From Asaia lannensis NBRC 102526 (GTDB lineage Bacteria > Pseudomonadota > Alphaproteobacteria > Acetobacterales > Acetobacteraceae), in NCBI RefSeq assembly GCF_024054035.1, contig NZ_JAMXQU010000004.1, positions 1 through 64,000 on the forward strand: DNA of 64,000 bases. Direction: 5' to 3'. The notes under the pieces are model-generated. The model was not told where the DNA came from. It was given only the letters and a program-made list of their open reading frames with translations, and searched no databases. Positions within the stretch are counted from its first letter, which is position 1. The number at the start of each line of letters is the position of its first letter. Positions 9,210 to 19,200 of the stretch are shown here, one piece after another. The position numbers and the translations under genes were made by a program.

Positions 9210-10730
9210 ATGTCTGAATATCATAAAATTACAAAACTTCATCAGATCATGATAGTGGATGATGGTGAGATACCAGACGAAATCCCGTCAGAACTGGCAC
9301 GCAATATCGATGCCGCGCGTTCCGTTTATCCAGATGCTGAGCACAGATTATGGAGCGGCAACCAACTTCGTAATCTCATAGCGGAGAATTTCGACGCTCG
9401 AGTGCTGGTGGCATACGACACGCTGAAACCGTATTCCTATAAAGCCGATCTCGGACGCTTTGCGCTGTTATATCTTTTTGGCGGCTTGTACGTCGATTTG
9501 GGTGTGCATCTGACGAAGCCCTGGCAGATCCCGACCGAGAAAGGAGTTGCAGCATTCCGAGATGTGTCCTTCTCATCTCCGGCTTGGTCGGCTTTGCAAA
9601 CCGGCGTCCTCTGGGCTCTCCCGGAGCGTCCTGAGTTCGCCGCTGCTATCGAGCGCATTGTCTATAATTGCGATAAAAAATATTACGGATCGAATCCTCT
9701 TTATCCAACCGGGCCTGTACCTCTGGGGCGTGCTTTCCTTGCTGTGATGACGCAGAGATGGCTGGCCCCCGATGCTGACGATCAGTTCGTTGGCGAGTGT
9801 CGATGTGCGACTCCAGACTCAGACATGCTCAATGTGACCTATGTTTCACGCGAAGGGACTGTCATCGGATTCAGATCTAAAAGGCTTCCTGGAGATCTCG
9901 TACATCTGGGCCTGAATGGCTCGAACAACTATAATGTCATGTGGAATAACCGCTCGATCTACGGCGAGGAGACCCGCTTATGGAGCGCAGACGATATGTC
10001 CATCAAGATCAGCAACGGCGCGATCCTGTCTGACAAAGGGATCGTTCTGAGCAGCGATCATGGGCACCCCCAGATTTTTGGGCCACATGCGCCGTTGCAG
10101 GCCGGTCATCATGTCGTCTCGGTCAAATTCACGCAGGGCAGTGAGTTCGATCGCGTTCGTGTCGATCTGACGGCACGAGGTCAAAAAGCTGTTCTGAAGA
10201 CAGTTATCGTCCAATCGTCTCAGTTATCGTCAGAGGGCGCTTTTTCGTTTCCTGTAGATCTCGACGAAAATCAGGAAAATATCGAGTTCATCGTTCATAA
10301 TCTCGGTAAATTCGCCGGAGCAATCGTCGCATTCTCGATAAGGGAAATCAGAACCACTACGTGGGATTCCCAAAATACGGCTATCCAGGTCATCGGGGGT
10401 GTTCGTACGAACGCTGGCATACGTATAAGACGTTGGAGAAAGGGACGTGTTACCTACGGTCCTTATGTAAATCTGAATGCTGGCTCTTACCAACTGAAGA
10501 TCTATTTCTCAGCCGATACATGGTTCAACAAGGTGATTATCGATTTTGCGGCAGGATCTGACCACGTTGCTTTTGCGCGCGTTGCCAAGAAATTTGGGGA
10601 CATGCAACAGCCGAACATGTTGGTTGTGCCATTCAGTATTGCAGAAGATAAAGAAATGGTTGAATTCCGCCTTGAGACTAGTCGTTTTTTCTTCGGAACA
10701 CTACTTGAGTATCAATTGATCGCACTTTGA
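9210..10730 (+). CDS. GT32-like glycosyltransferase with two C-terminal beta modules
   Basis: 506 residues. Residues 1-240 resemble the Gly_transf_sug/GT32 family: KITKLHQIMIVDD, YPDAEHRLWSG, then YKADLGRFALLYLFGGLYVDLG. In GT32 enzymes the last block carries a DxD that binds the metal and donor sugar; here Asp96 is kept but the third position is Gly (DLG), so the canonical DxD is incomplete. After residue 250 come two related beta-rich modules; the second contains GRVTYGPYVNLNAGSYQL. No signal peptide or membrane segment. It is a diverged paralog of the next gene. Function is likely sugar transfer in capsule synthesis, but enzymatic activity is uncertain. Confidence 0.7.
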   Translation: MSEYHKITKLHQIMIVDDGEIPDEIPSELARNIDAARSVYPDAEHRLWSGNQLRNLIAENFDARVLVAYDTLKPYSYKADLGRFALLYLFGGLYVDLGVHLTKPWQIPTEKGVAAFRDVSFSSPAWSALQTGVLWALPERPEFAAAIERIVYNCDKKYYGSNPLYPTGPVPLGRAFLAVMTQRWLAPDADDQFVGECRCATPDSDMLNVTYVSREGTVIGFRSKRLPGDLVHLGLNGSNNYNVMWNNRSIYGEETRLWSADDMSIKISNGAILSDKGIVLSSDHGHPQIFGPHAPLQAGHHVVSVKFTQGSEFDRVRVDLTARGQKAVLKTVIVQSSQLSSEGAFSFPVDLDENQENIEFIVHNLGKFAGAIVAFSIREIRTTTWDSQNTAIQVIGGVRTNAGIRIRRWRKGRVTYGPYVNLNAGSYQLKIYFSADTWFNKVIIDFAAGSDHVAFARVAKKFGDMQQPNMLVVPFSIAEDKEMVEFRLETSRFFFGTLLEYQLIAL

Positions 10731-10761
10731 TTGGCTTACGCGCTGCAGGCAGGAATAAGAT

Positions 10762-12456
10762 ATGTCTAACGAATTTCAGAAAATTGATTGGCTCCATCAG
10801 GTATTTATTGTGGACGATTTCAAAACGCCGCAAAAACTGCCGGGTATGTTGGAAAATCATGCTCAGATCGCCCGTGATTTTTATCCCGATGCTAAATACA
10901 AGCTTTGGGGTGGGGACGATCTCCGGGAGTTCATAGGTAAAGAGCTTGATCGTGATGTCTTGTGGGCATTCGATCAGCTAAAGCCGTATTCCTATAAGTG
11001 TGATCTGGCGCGCTACTGTCTGATGTACGTACACGGCGGTATATATTTCGACCTGGCGATCAAAATGCTCACGCCCTGGAATGTTCCTAAAAGTCATGGT
11101 GTGGCGGCTTTTCGGGAAATGTACGATGGGATGGAGTGCTGGGCGCTAACCCAGACAAGTATTCTCTGGTCTCTGCCAAAGCGCAGAGAATGGGAATTGG
11201 TTATCAATGCAATCGTACAAAACTGCCGTGACGAATTTTACGGCACCCATGACCATTACCCGACCGCTGGTCCTTTGCTAGGCAAGAGCTTTGCTGCTGC
11301 GATGCTGGAGCGGGAGAATACTCCACAGGTTGACGATCAGTTTTTGGGAGAAGTGCGCTATCTGACACCGGAGCGACAGCAGCAGAATGTCGTATACGTT
11401 TCTCCGGAGAGAACGCTTGTCGCTATGCGCAACAAGCTCAATGCTGGTGATCTAAGTGAGCTAGGTGTCACTGGGGCTAACAATTACTGCAAAATCTGGA
11501 AGGCGAAAAAAGTATATAGTGAGAAGGAGCATGTATGGACTCCTTTGGATAAGAGTGTGGTCATAGATGAGGTCGGCACTCTCGAAGATGGATGCATCCT
11601 TGTTCGTGCAGGTCAGAGCGGGCGTGTTACTTATGGACCCTACGTAGATCTCCCGCCCGGGAATTATAAACTCACACTGAATTTCACTGAAGATACTAAG
11701 TATAAGAAGGTATTTTTCGACATTTCTCGCGGTGGTGGGCGGCCTCCCGTTGGAGAATACGAACGCGCCTATGACACTGTCGTCGAGCGTGACCATGAAA
11801 GCGTCTTTTTCAGCCTTCCGGAAGAAGCGCTATCTCTGGAGTTCAGATTGAGTGTTTTTGGTGACTTTGAAGGGGCGCTAAGAAGCTTTGTTGTTGAGGA
11901 TGTACAACAATATGAATGGCTCCCGGAAAATCCCTGCATTGTCGTTGATCAGGTCGGCAAGTTGCTGTCGACAGGGATTGTCGTCAAAAAAGGCGAAGCT
12001 GGTCGGGTGTTCTATGGACCGTTTGTAGATTTGCTCAAGGGGGATTACATCCTTTCTTTGGAGTATGATGCCGAGACATCCTTCAAAAAATTGCAAGTTG
12101 ATATTTCATCCGATTGGGCCAAGAATAACGAGGGCCTTTTCAGTATTGAGGACAGTTTGTCCACGATACATGAAAAGAGCGAGTTCAGGTTCAGCCTGCC
12201 TGCAGATCGAAAGGCCGTCGAGTTCAGATTGACTGTCTTTGGTGATTTTTCGGGTTGTATCAAAAAGATCTCGCTCAAAGCCGATACTGGTGAAAAAATA
12301 GTTGGAGAGATCGTCGAGAAAGTGCCCGTATCTCAGCATCGCCATATCATTGAAGAACAAGAACATAGGAATGATAACAGAAGCTGGACAGATAAACTTA
12401 TCTCTACGGTTGGGGTGCGGATGAATGGGCTGTTTGGGCGAAACCGTTCGCGATAA
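10762..12456 (+). CDS. GT32-like glycosyltransferase paralog with two YGP(Y/F) modules
   Basis: 564 residues, clearly homologous to the preceding protein over the N-terminal 240 residues (IDWLHQVFIVDD, YPDAKYKLWGGDDLREFI, YKCDLARYCLMYVHGGIYFDLA). The DxD position again reads DLA (Asp97, no second Asp). Two tandem modules of roughly 115 residues follow, with cores SGRVTYGPYVDLPPGNYKL and AGRVFYGPFVDLLKGDYIL; each ends with a conserved EFRL.VFGDF segment. A basic C-terminal tail ends RNRSR. The shared modules may bind the glycan or lipid acceptor. Starts 31 nt after its paralog, likely the same transcript. AT-rich relative to genes beyond 13 kb. Confidence 0.7.
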   Translation: MSNEFQKIDWLHQVFIVDDFKTPQKLPGMLENHAQIARDFYPDAKYKLWGGDDLREFIGKELDRDVLWAFDQLKPYSYKCDLARYCLMYVHGGIYFDLAIKMLTPWNVPKSHGVAAFREMYDGMECWALTQTSILWSLPKRREWELVINAIVQNCRDEFYGTHDHYPTAGPLLGKSFAAAMLERENTPQVDDQFLGEVRYLTPERQQQNVVYVSPERTLVAMRNKLNAGDLSELGVTGANNYCKIWKAKKVYSEKEHVWTPLDKSVVIDEVGTLEDGCILVRAGQSGRVTYGPYVDLPPGNYKLTLNFTEDTKYKKVFFDISRGGGRPPVGEYERAYDTVVERDHESVFFSLPEEALSLEFRLSVFGDFEGALRSFVVEDVQQYEWLPENPCIVVDQVGKLLSTGIVVKKGEAGRVFYGPFVDLLKGDYILSLEYDAETSFKKLQVDISSDWAKNNEGLFSIEDSLSTIHEKSEFRFSLPADRKAVEFRLTVFGDFSGCIKKISLKADTGEKIVGEIVEKVPVSQHRHIIEEQEHRNDNRSWTDKLISTVGVRMNGLFGRNRSR

Positions 12457-12554
12457 CCGAGATTGCTCTAACCTGTAATTTGCACGGCTCTTATCGAGCG
12501 ATGGTTGGTTCGTGCGTCTCAGGCAAATCAGTACCGTAACTCTGCTTGATTTAT

Positions 12555-12596
12555 TGAAGGGGTCATTATCCTGAGAATGAGATAATGACCCCTTCA
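12555..12596. terminator. perfect 16-bp inverted repeat closing the glycan region
   Basis: TGAAGGGGTCATTATC and its exact complement pair around a 10-nt loop, 98 nt after the last glycan gene. There is no T tract on the plus side (CATGTCG) and little on the minus side, so it could be a strong hairpin, a bidirectional transcription end, or the scar of a mobile element. Confidence 0.55.
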
Positions 12597-12632
12597 TGTC
12601 GTTATGGGTAGAATAGATAGTCTCGAAAGCTG

Positions 12633-12842
12633 TTAATCCTCTTGGGCTCCTAGCAGGCGGTTTATTGGCGGCTTCGCAGCCTGATGCGCGGGTTTCCGTT
12701 TTGCACGGTCTATGACGCCTGCGGACAATTCGGATGGATCCGCTGGTGACATCTCGTGCGGGATTACGAGCAGCGCGTCGATGTTTCCGAAGCCATAATA
12801 CACATTGCTACGGGCAGTCTCATACTGCGCAGAAACGCCCAT
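12633..12842 (-). CDS. small hypothetical protein
   Basis: A possible 69-residue protein, downstream of and co-oriented with the DUF421 gene (40 nt gap). No Shine-Dalgarno-like sequence is obvious before the ATG, no membrane segment, and no family recognised; the C-terminal half is rich in Lys, Pro and Ala. It may be a real small gene of the DUF421 transcript or a chance frame. Confidence 0.3.
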   Translation of the reverse strand: MGVSAQYETARSNVYYGFGNIDALLVIPHEMSPADPSELSAGVIDRAKRKPAHQAAKPPINRLLGAQED

Positions 12843-12881
12843 CCGTGAATGTCCGGAAGGACTTTCAATAGGAGAGGAACT

Positions 12882-13568
12882 TTAGTTATGGAGTTTGATA
12901 CTATTATGTACAACTCCATCCGTAGTGACCACCAGCAAATGATCGCCAACCCATTCGGCCAGAAATATCTGTTCCAGATCGTCAAGGCCTAACCGGAGCA
13001 GTTCGGTTTTCAGCCATGCCTCGCTTCGTTCGAGCGTCTTGAGTTCCTCCTCGAGTACTTCACCGCGGAGAACCAGAAAACGCGACGGCTTTTTGGCCTC
13101 TTCCTTCATGATGACGCTGACATGGCCTGTGGTTTCAATCTGGGCAAAATCGATATCGTCGAAGCTGAAAATGTTCTGCATGCGCAAGGCCGTGGCGATA
13201 TCTTTCATATCAATACGGCTGGCGTTCTCCTTGAAATTCTCGATCAGGAAACGTCCATTACGGATAATGGTAATGGGCTCGCCAATCGTGCGTTTGCGCA
13301 GGCCGGGAATTTTGCGTGAGAGCGCATTGAACAGTGCCATCAGGGCGATGCACAGAACCAACAAGGCGATGTAATGCAGAATGGGAAGCTTGTCGTTATA
13401 GAGAATACCTCCCACGACACCGCCCAGAATAAAATTCCCGACGAGATCGACCGAGGTCATCATGGCAATCTGGTTGCGACCTGTGACATTCAGATAGGAA
13501 ATGATCAGGGTAAAGCCGATAACGAGCTTTAGAATAACCCAGAGATAAAGGGTGATCACGCGACTCAT
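12882..13568 (-). CDS. DUF421 (YetF-like) membrane protein
   Basis: 228 residues. Three N-terminal membrane segments (about residues 5-25, 38-58 and 63-85), followed by the cytoplasmic alpha/beta DUF421 region with PITIIRNGRFLIENFKENASRIDMKDIATALRMQNIFSFDDIDFAQIETTGHVSVI in its usual order. The family is known from Bacillus YetF/YdfS-type proteins, some implicated in spore or stress physiology; the molecular function is not established. ATG preceded by AAAGGAC. It is transcribed away from the SOS cassette. Confidence 0.85.
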   Translation of the reverse strand: MSRVITLYLWVILKLVIGFTLIISYLNVTGRNQIAMMTSVDLVGNFILGGVVGGILYNDKLPILHYIALLVLCIALMALFNALSRKIPGLRKRTIGEPITIIRNGRFLIENFKENASRIDMKDIATALRMQNIFSFDDIDFAQIETTGHVSVIMKEEAKKPSRFLVLRGEVLEEELKTLERSEAWLKTELLRLGLDDLEQIFLAEWVGDHLLVVTTDGVVHNSIKLHN

Positions 13569-13770
13569 GTCCTTTTTATTGATGTCACGACGGCTCTAAC
13601 CATTTCGGGCACAGCAGGTTTCTTCAAATGGGTTACATTAAAAATTTGGCATTGATGGAAGCTCCGCGCGTCCTGGTTCCCTGAACAAGGTGCTGATTTC
13701 AAAAAACAACCCGACGTAATGTTTCCTATCTTGGAAAGCAGCATGGGAAATCTCTGAAACTCTGGTGGTT

Positions 13771-13785
13771 GTTCTCGTTTTGTTC
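13771..13785 (+). promoter_or_regulatory. LexA (SOS) box upstream of imuA
   Basis: GTTC-TCGTTTT-GTTC, an exact GTTC-N7-GTTC direct repeat, which is the alphaproteobacterial LexA operator. It ends 33 nt before the imuA ATG, where it can cover the promoter. This predicts DNA-damage induction of imuA, imuB, the small ORF and dnaE2. Confidence 0.88.
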
Positions 13786-13818
13786 GTATGATACGGGCGG
13801 AATTGAAGGAGGACCATC

Positions 13819-14595
13819 ATGGATGACAGATCGGATATGGCGATGCTGCGCAAAAGCGTTGCGCGTATTGAACAACGTTATCGAGGGTCCTTCGAAGCGC
13901 TTTATCTGCAGACTGGTCTGTCTCTGGTCGATAATGCCCTCAAAGGAGGGCTGCGTCGCGGCGTGCTCCACGAATTTCTGGGAAACGGACATGATCGTGT
14001 TCTTTGTGCCCGCCCAACGCAGTTTATTGCGCATGTGCTCTCTCATGCAGCCGGGCCGGTTATCTGGGTTACGTCACCGGGCGAGGCGCCGATCCTGAAT
14101 GGCCTGCGTCAGGCGGGTCTTTCAGCAGAGCGCCTGCTCTGCATTGAGGTCGATCCGGCACGCATGGCTGCAACGGTGGAAGATGTCTTGCGCAGTCAGG
14201 GCGTACTCGCCGTCATTGCAGATATGTCCATGCCACTTTCCCTGACGGCTTCGCGTCGGCTGGCTCTGGCGGGAGAGGCCTTCGGTGTGACCGGCTTTCT
14301 GCTTCATCGTCATGAACAGATTGTGCCGCCCAGCGCCTGCTGGACCCGGTGGCGTATCGCCGCAGCGCCTTCTGCGCCGGTCAGACTGGGATGCCGCGCT
14401 CTTCTGCCTTTCCCCGAAGGTCTTTCACTTGCTTTGCTGCGGCATCGTGGCGGCGATACCCTGCATTGGAGGGTCGGAACGGATCATGTCACGCCGTCTT
14501 CTTTCCCTCTGGCTGCCGTACTGGCACACAACGCTCTGGCACAAGGCGCATCCGCATCGCGACCCAACCCTGCCTCTGGTGTTGTATGGGCGTGA
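13819..14595 (+). CDS. imuA: ImuA, SOS mutagenesis accessory protein
   Basis: 258 residues, a RecA/SulA-like protein required with ImuB and DnaE2 for damage-induced mutagenesis. Typical features are the N-terminal ALYLQTGLSLVDNALKGGLRRGVLHEFLG, the core VIWVTSPGEAPILNGLRQAGL, ERLLCIEVDP and the aromatic TRWRI stretch. It lacks a full Walker A lysine as in other ImuA proteins. Start ATG at 13819 has GGAGG upstream (AAGGAGGACCATC). The 3' end overlaps imuB by 110 bp if imuB begins at 14486. Confidence 0.92.
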   Translation: MDDRSDMAMLRKSVARIEQRYRGSFEALYLQTGLSLVDNALKGGLRRGVLHEFLGNGHDRVLCARPTQFIAHVLSHAAGPVIWVTSPGEAPILNGLRQAGLSAERLLCIEVDPARMAATVEDVLRSQGVLAVIADMSMPLSLTASRRLALAGEAFGVTGFLLHRHEQIVPPSACWTRWRIAAAPSAPVRLGCRALLPFPEGLSLALLRHRGGDTLHWRVGTDHVTPSSFPLAAVLAHNALAQGASASRPNPASGVVWA

Positions 14596-16003
14596 AGGCC
14601 AGCAGCGGAAAGTTCTGGCGGCCAACGAAGCAGCTCTGTACTGCGGTGTTCAGAAAGGCCAGATGCTGGCTATGGCACGTAGCCTCGTGCCGGATCTGGT
14701 ATCAAAGCCCCTGTGTCCGGCACGCGCTTCAGAGGCCTTGCTCGAGCTGGCTGAATGGTGTCGTCGCTTTTCCCCTCTCGTATCGATCGATCCTCCAGAC
14801 GGATTATGGATCGACACCACAGGTTGTGCACATCTGTTCGGTGGGGAAAGCACCATGCTGTCTGCCATAGATACGGCATTGGCAGAGCAGGGCCATACCG
14901 TGCGGGTCGCTCTGGCCGATACGGCTGGGGCTGCTAATGCCCTGGCCCGTTATGACCGGGTTTCCCTTCTGGCAGTTCCGTCTGGAGGGATCGAACAGGC
15001 ACTTGATCCGCTTCCTGTTGAGGCACTGCGTCTGGGGCAGGAAGAATGCGATCTTTTGCATAGGCTCGGTATTGTCCGTGTAGCCGATTTGCGTCGTGTG
15101 CCACGGTCGGCTCTGACGCGTCGCTTCGGTGTGGTGCCTGCACGTCAGCTCGACTACGCGCTGGGCAGGCAAAAAGAACCGCTTCGTTTCGAACCGTCTT
15201 TCGTTGCATTGCGGTCAGTACGTCATCTGGTTGAACCGATTGGCACAGCAGAAAGTATTGTGCATGTCATTCAGGTTCTTGTGCAGGAAATTGCCTTTTT
15301 ACTGCAGGAAAAAGGAATGGGTGCCCGTCGGGTCGATCTGATTTGCCATCGTGTCGATCACATCACCCAGGCGGTTCGCGTTGGCACTTCCGAACCGGTC
15401 AATAATCCCGCGCACCTGCATCGTCTGCTGTGCGAGCAGGTCGAAACGATCGATCCGGGGTTTGGTATAGAGTGCATGATTCTGCAGGTAGAGCAGACCG
15501 AGCGCTTCTGCTCTGCCGTGACGGAAAGCGATCTTGCAGAGACAAGACCGCAAGAAAATACAGCCATTCTCGGCTTGCTGGCGGAGCGTCTGCATAACCG
15601 GCCCGGTCTGCATGCTGTCTATTATCCGGGCACCACCGATATGCCTTTCCCTGAAGCTGCACAGCAGCGTCTGGTCGTATCCACCAAAGCGGGGGTGCTG
15701 CCGGACTGGCCGCGCCCCACCCGGCTTTTTGCACCGCCCCGTGCCATCGCACCGCCGCGTCTGGCGCAGGATGAAACGCCGTGCAGTTTTGTCTGGCAGG
15801 GGCAGACGCTGAACATTCATGGCGCAGAAGGGCCGGAGCGTCTGCACGGTGCCTGGTGGCAGCATCCCTCACAGGCAGGCGCCATACGCGATTACTGGAT
15901 TGTGGAGACTGAAGAAGGCGATCGCTTCTGGCTGTTCCGTCGGGGGGACGGCCATCATGTCTGGTCGGGCGATGGTGCCTGGTTCGTGCATGGGCTGTTC
16001 TGA
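14486..16003 (+). CDS. imuB: ImuB, Y-family polymerase-like protein
   Basis: 505 residues from the ATG at 14486, where the family N-terminus MSRRLLSLWLPYW begins; the open frame reaches 14312 but the extra 58 residues have no family character. ImuB has the Y-polymerase fold without the catalytic acidic residues and acts as the hub linking ImuA, the beta clamp and DnaE2. Visible are LAANEAALYCGVQKGQMLAMAR, FSPLVSIDPPDGLWIDTTGCAHLFGGE, DTAGAANALARY, and the late PTRLFAPPRAI characteristic of ImuB. GGAGGG lies 12 nt before the start. The start is inside imuA, so translation is coupled. Confidence 0.92.
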   Translation: MSRRLLSLWLPYWHTTLWHKAHPHRDPTLPLVLYGREGQQRKVLAANEAALYCGVQKGQMLAMARSLVPDLVSKPLCPARASEALLELAEWCRRFSPLVSIDPPDGLWIDTTGCAHLFGGESTMLSAIDTALAEQGHTVRVALADTAGAANALARYDRVSLLAVPSGGIEQALDPLPVEALRLGQEECDLLHRLGIVRVADLRRVPRSALTRRFGVVPARQLDYALGRQKEPLRFEPSFVALRSVRHLVEPIGTAESIVHVIQVLVQEIAFLLQEKGMGARRVDLICHRVDHITQAVRVGTSEPVNNPAHLHRLLCEQVETIDPGFGIECMILQVEQTERFCSAVTESDLAETRPQENTAILGLLAERLHNRPGLHAVYYPGTTDMPFPEAAQQRLVVSTKAGVLPDWPRPTRLFAPPRAIAPPRLAQDETPCSFVWQGQTLNIHGAEGPERLHGAWWQHPSQAGAIRDYWIVETEEGDRFWLFRRGDGHHVWSGDGAWFVHGLF

Positions 16004-16266
16004 TGACGCAGGATTTCCTTTCCCGCGCGACCATGCGTCCTGCCGAGCCTGGTGAAATTGCCGAGGCCCTGACCCATGCGCTGCGTTTTGACGGACGTCG
16101 TCGTGTGCATGATGCCGATGAGCTGATGGCAACCCTTGTGGCAGAACGACTGGTTGCCCATCTGGCGCGCTGCGGTTTCGTGCTCATGAAGCGTGCCGAT
16201 GCCATGCCTCATGATACGAGCGGCCATCATCACCCTCATGATCCGGTGAAAGGGGAGGGGTCATGA
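16003..16266 (+). CDS. small protein encoded between imuB and dnaE2
   Basis: 87 residues. The ATG shares one base with the imuB stop (TGATG) and the stop overlaps dnaE2 by ATGA, so the gene is locked into the cassette by coupling on both sides. The middle has a compact region ([47 protein letters not shown]) followed by a His-rich tail ([12 protein letters not shown]). No established function; a regulatory or metal-binding partner of the mutasome is a speculation based on position. Confidence 0.75.
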   Translation: MTQDFLSRATMRPAEPGEIAEALTHALRFDGRRRVHDADELMATLVAERLVAHLARCGFVLMKRADAMPHDTSGHHHPHDPVKGEGS

Positions 16267-19200
16267 CGACCCCGCTGCATGTCACATCCTATTATTCGTT
16301 TCTGCGCGGTGTAAGCGCACCGCACGATCTGTTTTCCGTCGCCCACAGACAGGGGCACAGGGCCCTCGCCCTGACCGATCGTCATTCGGTAGCAGGTATG
16401 GTGCGGGCTCATGATGCTGCGCGTCAAAGCGGGATACGGCTTTTGCCCGGTTGTCGGCTGGATCTGCTCGATGGAGCGACACTTCTGGCTTATCCGGTCG
16501 ACCGGCCAGGATGGGGCTCATTATGCCGCTTGCTGACACTGGGGCATCGTCGGGGTGCGCGTGAGGTTTTTTCGCTCGACTGGGGCGATCTGCTTCAGGG
16601 GGCACAGGGACTCGTTCTCATTCTGCTGCCGGGATTGCCTGATGAGCAGGCGCAACAGCAGCTTCAGTATCTGGCCCGCACGGGCACCTCAACCGGACAG
16701 CCTGTTTATTGCGGGCTCTCGCATCGCAGTGCACCGGGCGATCTGTTGCGACTTCAGGCGCTCGAGGCTCTGGCTGCGTCCTGCAACGTGCCGAGTGTTG
16801 TGACGGGCGATGTGCTCTATCATGAAGCGCGCTGTCATGTGCTGCAGGATGTGGTGACCGCTATTCGCGAAAACTGCACACTGGATATGCTGGGCGACAG
16901 GCGCGAAATCCATGGCGATCGTGCACTCAAATCGCCAGACTCTCTGATCCGGCTTTATGAAGCCTTTCCGGAGGCGCTCGCCCGTATCGCCGAGATCGAG
17001 GCACATTGTCGCTTCTCGATGGACGATCTCTGCTACCAGTATCCTCAGGAGACGGATCGGGCTGGCGAAACCCCACAGCAGACGCTTGCCCGGCTGGTGC
17101 ACGAGGCTCTGCCGCGTCGCTATCCTGCGGGGGCGAACGAGGCCGTCAGAAAACAGATCGCTCACGAATTGGAGTTGATCGGTTCTCTCGATTACGCCCC
17201 CTATTTCCTGACCGTGCATAGTATCGTCCGTCAGGCACGTACGCTCGATATCGTCTGTCAGGGGCGTGGATCCGCCGCCAATTCGGCCATCTGTTACGTA
17301 CTGGGCATTACGGCCATCGATCCTGTGCGCTCCGGTCTTTTGTTCGAGCGGTTCATTTCTGCAGAGCGTCGTGAACCGCCCGATATCGATGTCGATTTCG
17401 AGAGCGACCGTCGTGAGGAAATCATCCAGTGGATCTATCGCCGTTATGGCCGCAGCCATTCGGCGCTATGTGCCACCCTCATGCGCTATCGCCCCAAGGG
17501 AGCCTTGCGCGAAACCGGCAAGGTGCTTGGACTGAACGAGGATCTGCTCGGGGTCCTGTCCAAATATCTCGCCTCTTCTCTGGGCGATCCGGTGCAGCTC
17601 AAGGCGCGTGCGGCAGAGCTCAATCTCAATCTCGCAGACCGGCGTCTGGCTCTCACCTTGCGCATGGCTTCCGAACTGGTGGGGATACCGCGTCAGCTCG
17701 GCACGCATCCGGGTGGATTCGTGCTGACACGCGACAGGCTGGACGAACTCGTGCCCATCCAGCCCGCTGCGATGGAAGATCGTCAGATCATCGTCTGGGA
17801 CAAGGACGATATCGATATCCTCAAATTCATGAAGGTCGATGTGCTGGGGCTTGGTATGCTGGGCTGTCTGCGTCGCGGTTTCGAGCTGCTGGCCGAGCAT
17901 CGCATTCGCCAGCTCGATATGGGCTCCGTACCGCCCGAAGACCCGGCAACCTATGCCATGATACGCCGCGCCGACACGCTGGGCACATTCCAGATCGAGA
18001 GCCGCGCCCAGATGTCCATGCTGCCGCGTCTCAAGCCCAGAACCTTCTACGATCTGGTGATTCAGGTGGCTATCGTGCGCCCCGGCCCCATACAGGGCGA
18101 TATGGTGCATCCCTATCTGCGTCGGCGCGAGGGTATTGAAGAGCCCGATTACCCGCAGCCGGAACTCAGGCAGATTCTGGGAAAGACACTGGGCGTGCCG
18201 CTGTTTCAGGAGCAGGCCATGCAGGTGGCGATCAAATGTGCCGGTTTTACACCCGGTGAGGCCGATCAGCTGCGCCGCTCCATGGCGACGTTCAAGTTCA
18301 CCGGCGGGGTCTCGCATTTCAGGACAAAGCTGATCGAGGGTATGGTTGCCAATGGGTATGAGCACGACTTTGCCGAACGTACGTTTCGCCAGCTCGAAGG
18401 CTTCGGGTCCTATGGCTTTCCAGAGAGTCACGCAGCGAGTTTCGCGCTTGTGGCGTATGTCTCGAATTATCTGAAATGCCATCATCCGGATGTTTTCTGT
18501 GCGGCCCTGCTCAATTCGCAACCGATGGGATTTTATGCCCCTGCCCAGGTGGTGCGCGATGCACGCGAGCATGGCGTGACCGTGCACGCCATCGACATCA
18601 ATGCCTCACGCTGGGATTGTGCGCTCGAACCGGATCGGGGCAAGCGAACGCTGGCTGTGCGTCTGGGGTTCCGTTTCGTAAAAGGCCTGTCCAATGAGCA
18701 TGCAGCCCGACTGATTGCCAATCGCTTTCCGGCCTATGACTCGCTCGACGATGTCTGGCGTCGCGCCGATATTCCTGTCTCTGCACTCGATGCGCTGGCG
18801 GCAGCCGATGTTTTTCGCAGTCTGGGTCTCGATCGTCGTGCCGCACTCTGGGCCATCAAGGGGCTGGCCGATACGGTTCTGCCGCTTTTTGCCGCCGCAG
18901 ACCGCAAGCTCAACCGCCCCGGCCCCGAAGTGATCGAGCCCGCTTATGCCCCACGCCCCATGAGCGAGGGGCGCGAGGTCGTGGAAGATTACAACACGCT
19001 CGGTCTGACCCTGCGTCAGCATCCGATGGCGTTTCTGCGTCCGCAATTTGCCGGACGCGGCATGGTGACCTGCGCCGATCTGCGTCGCCTGCGCGATGGC
19101 AGTCGTGTGGTTGTGCCGGGTCTGGTGCTGATGCGCCAGCGCCCCGGCACAGCGCATGGCGTGATGTTCATGACGCTGGAAGACGAAACCGGCACAGCCA

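Noticed and set aside
14312-14485. Longer N-terminus for ImuB
   Set aside because: The extra 58 residues lie in imuA and have no ImuB likeness; the family start at MSRRLLSLWLPYW fits ATG 14486.
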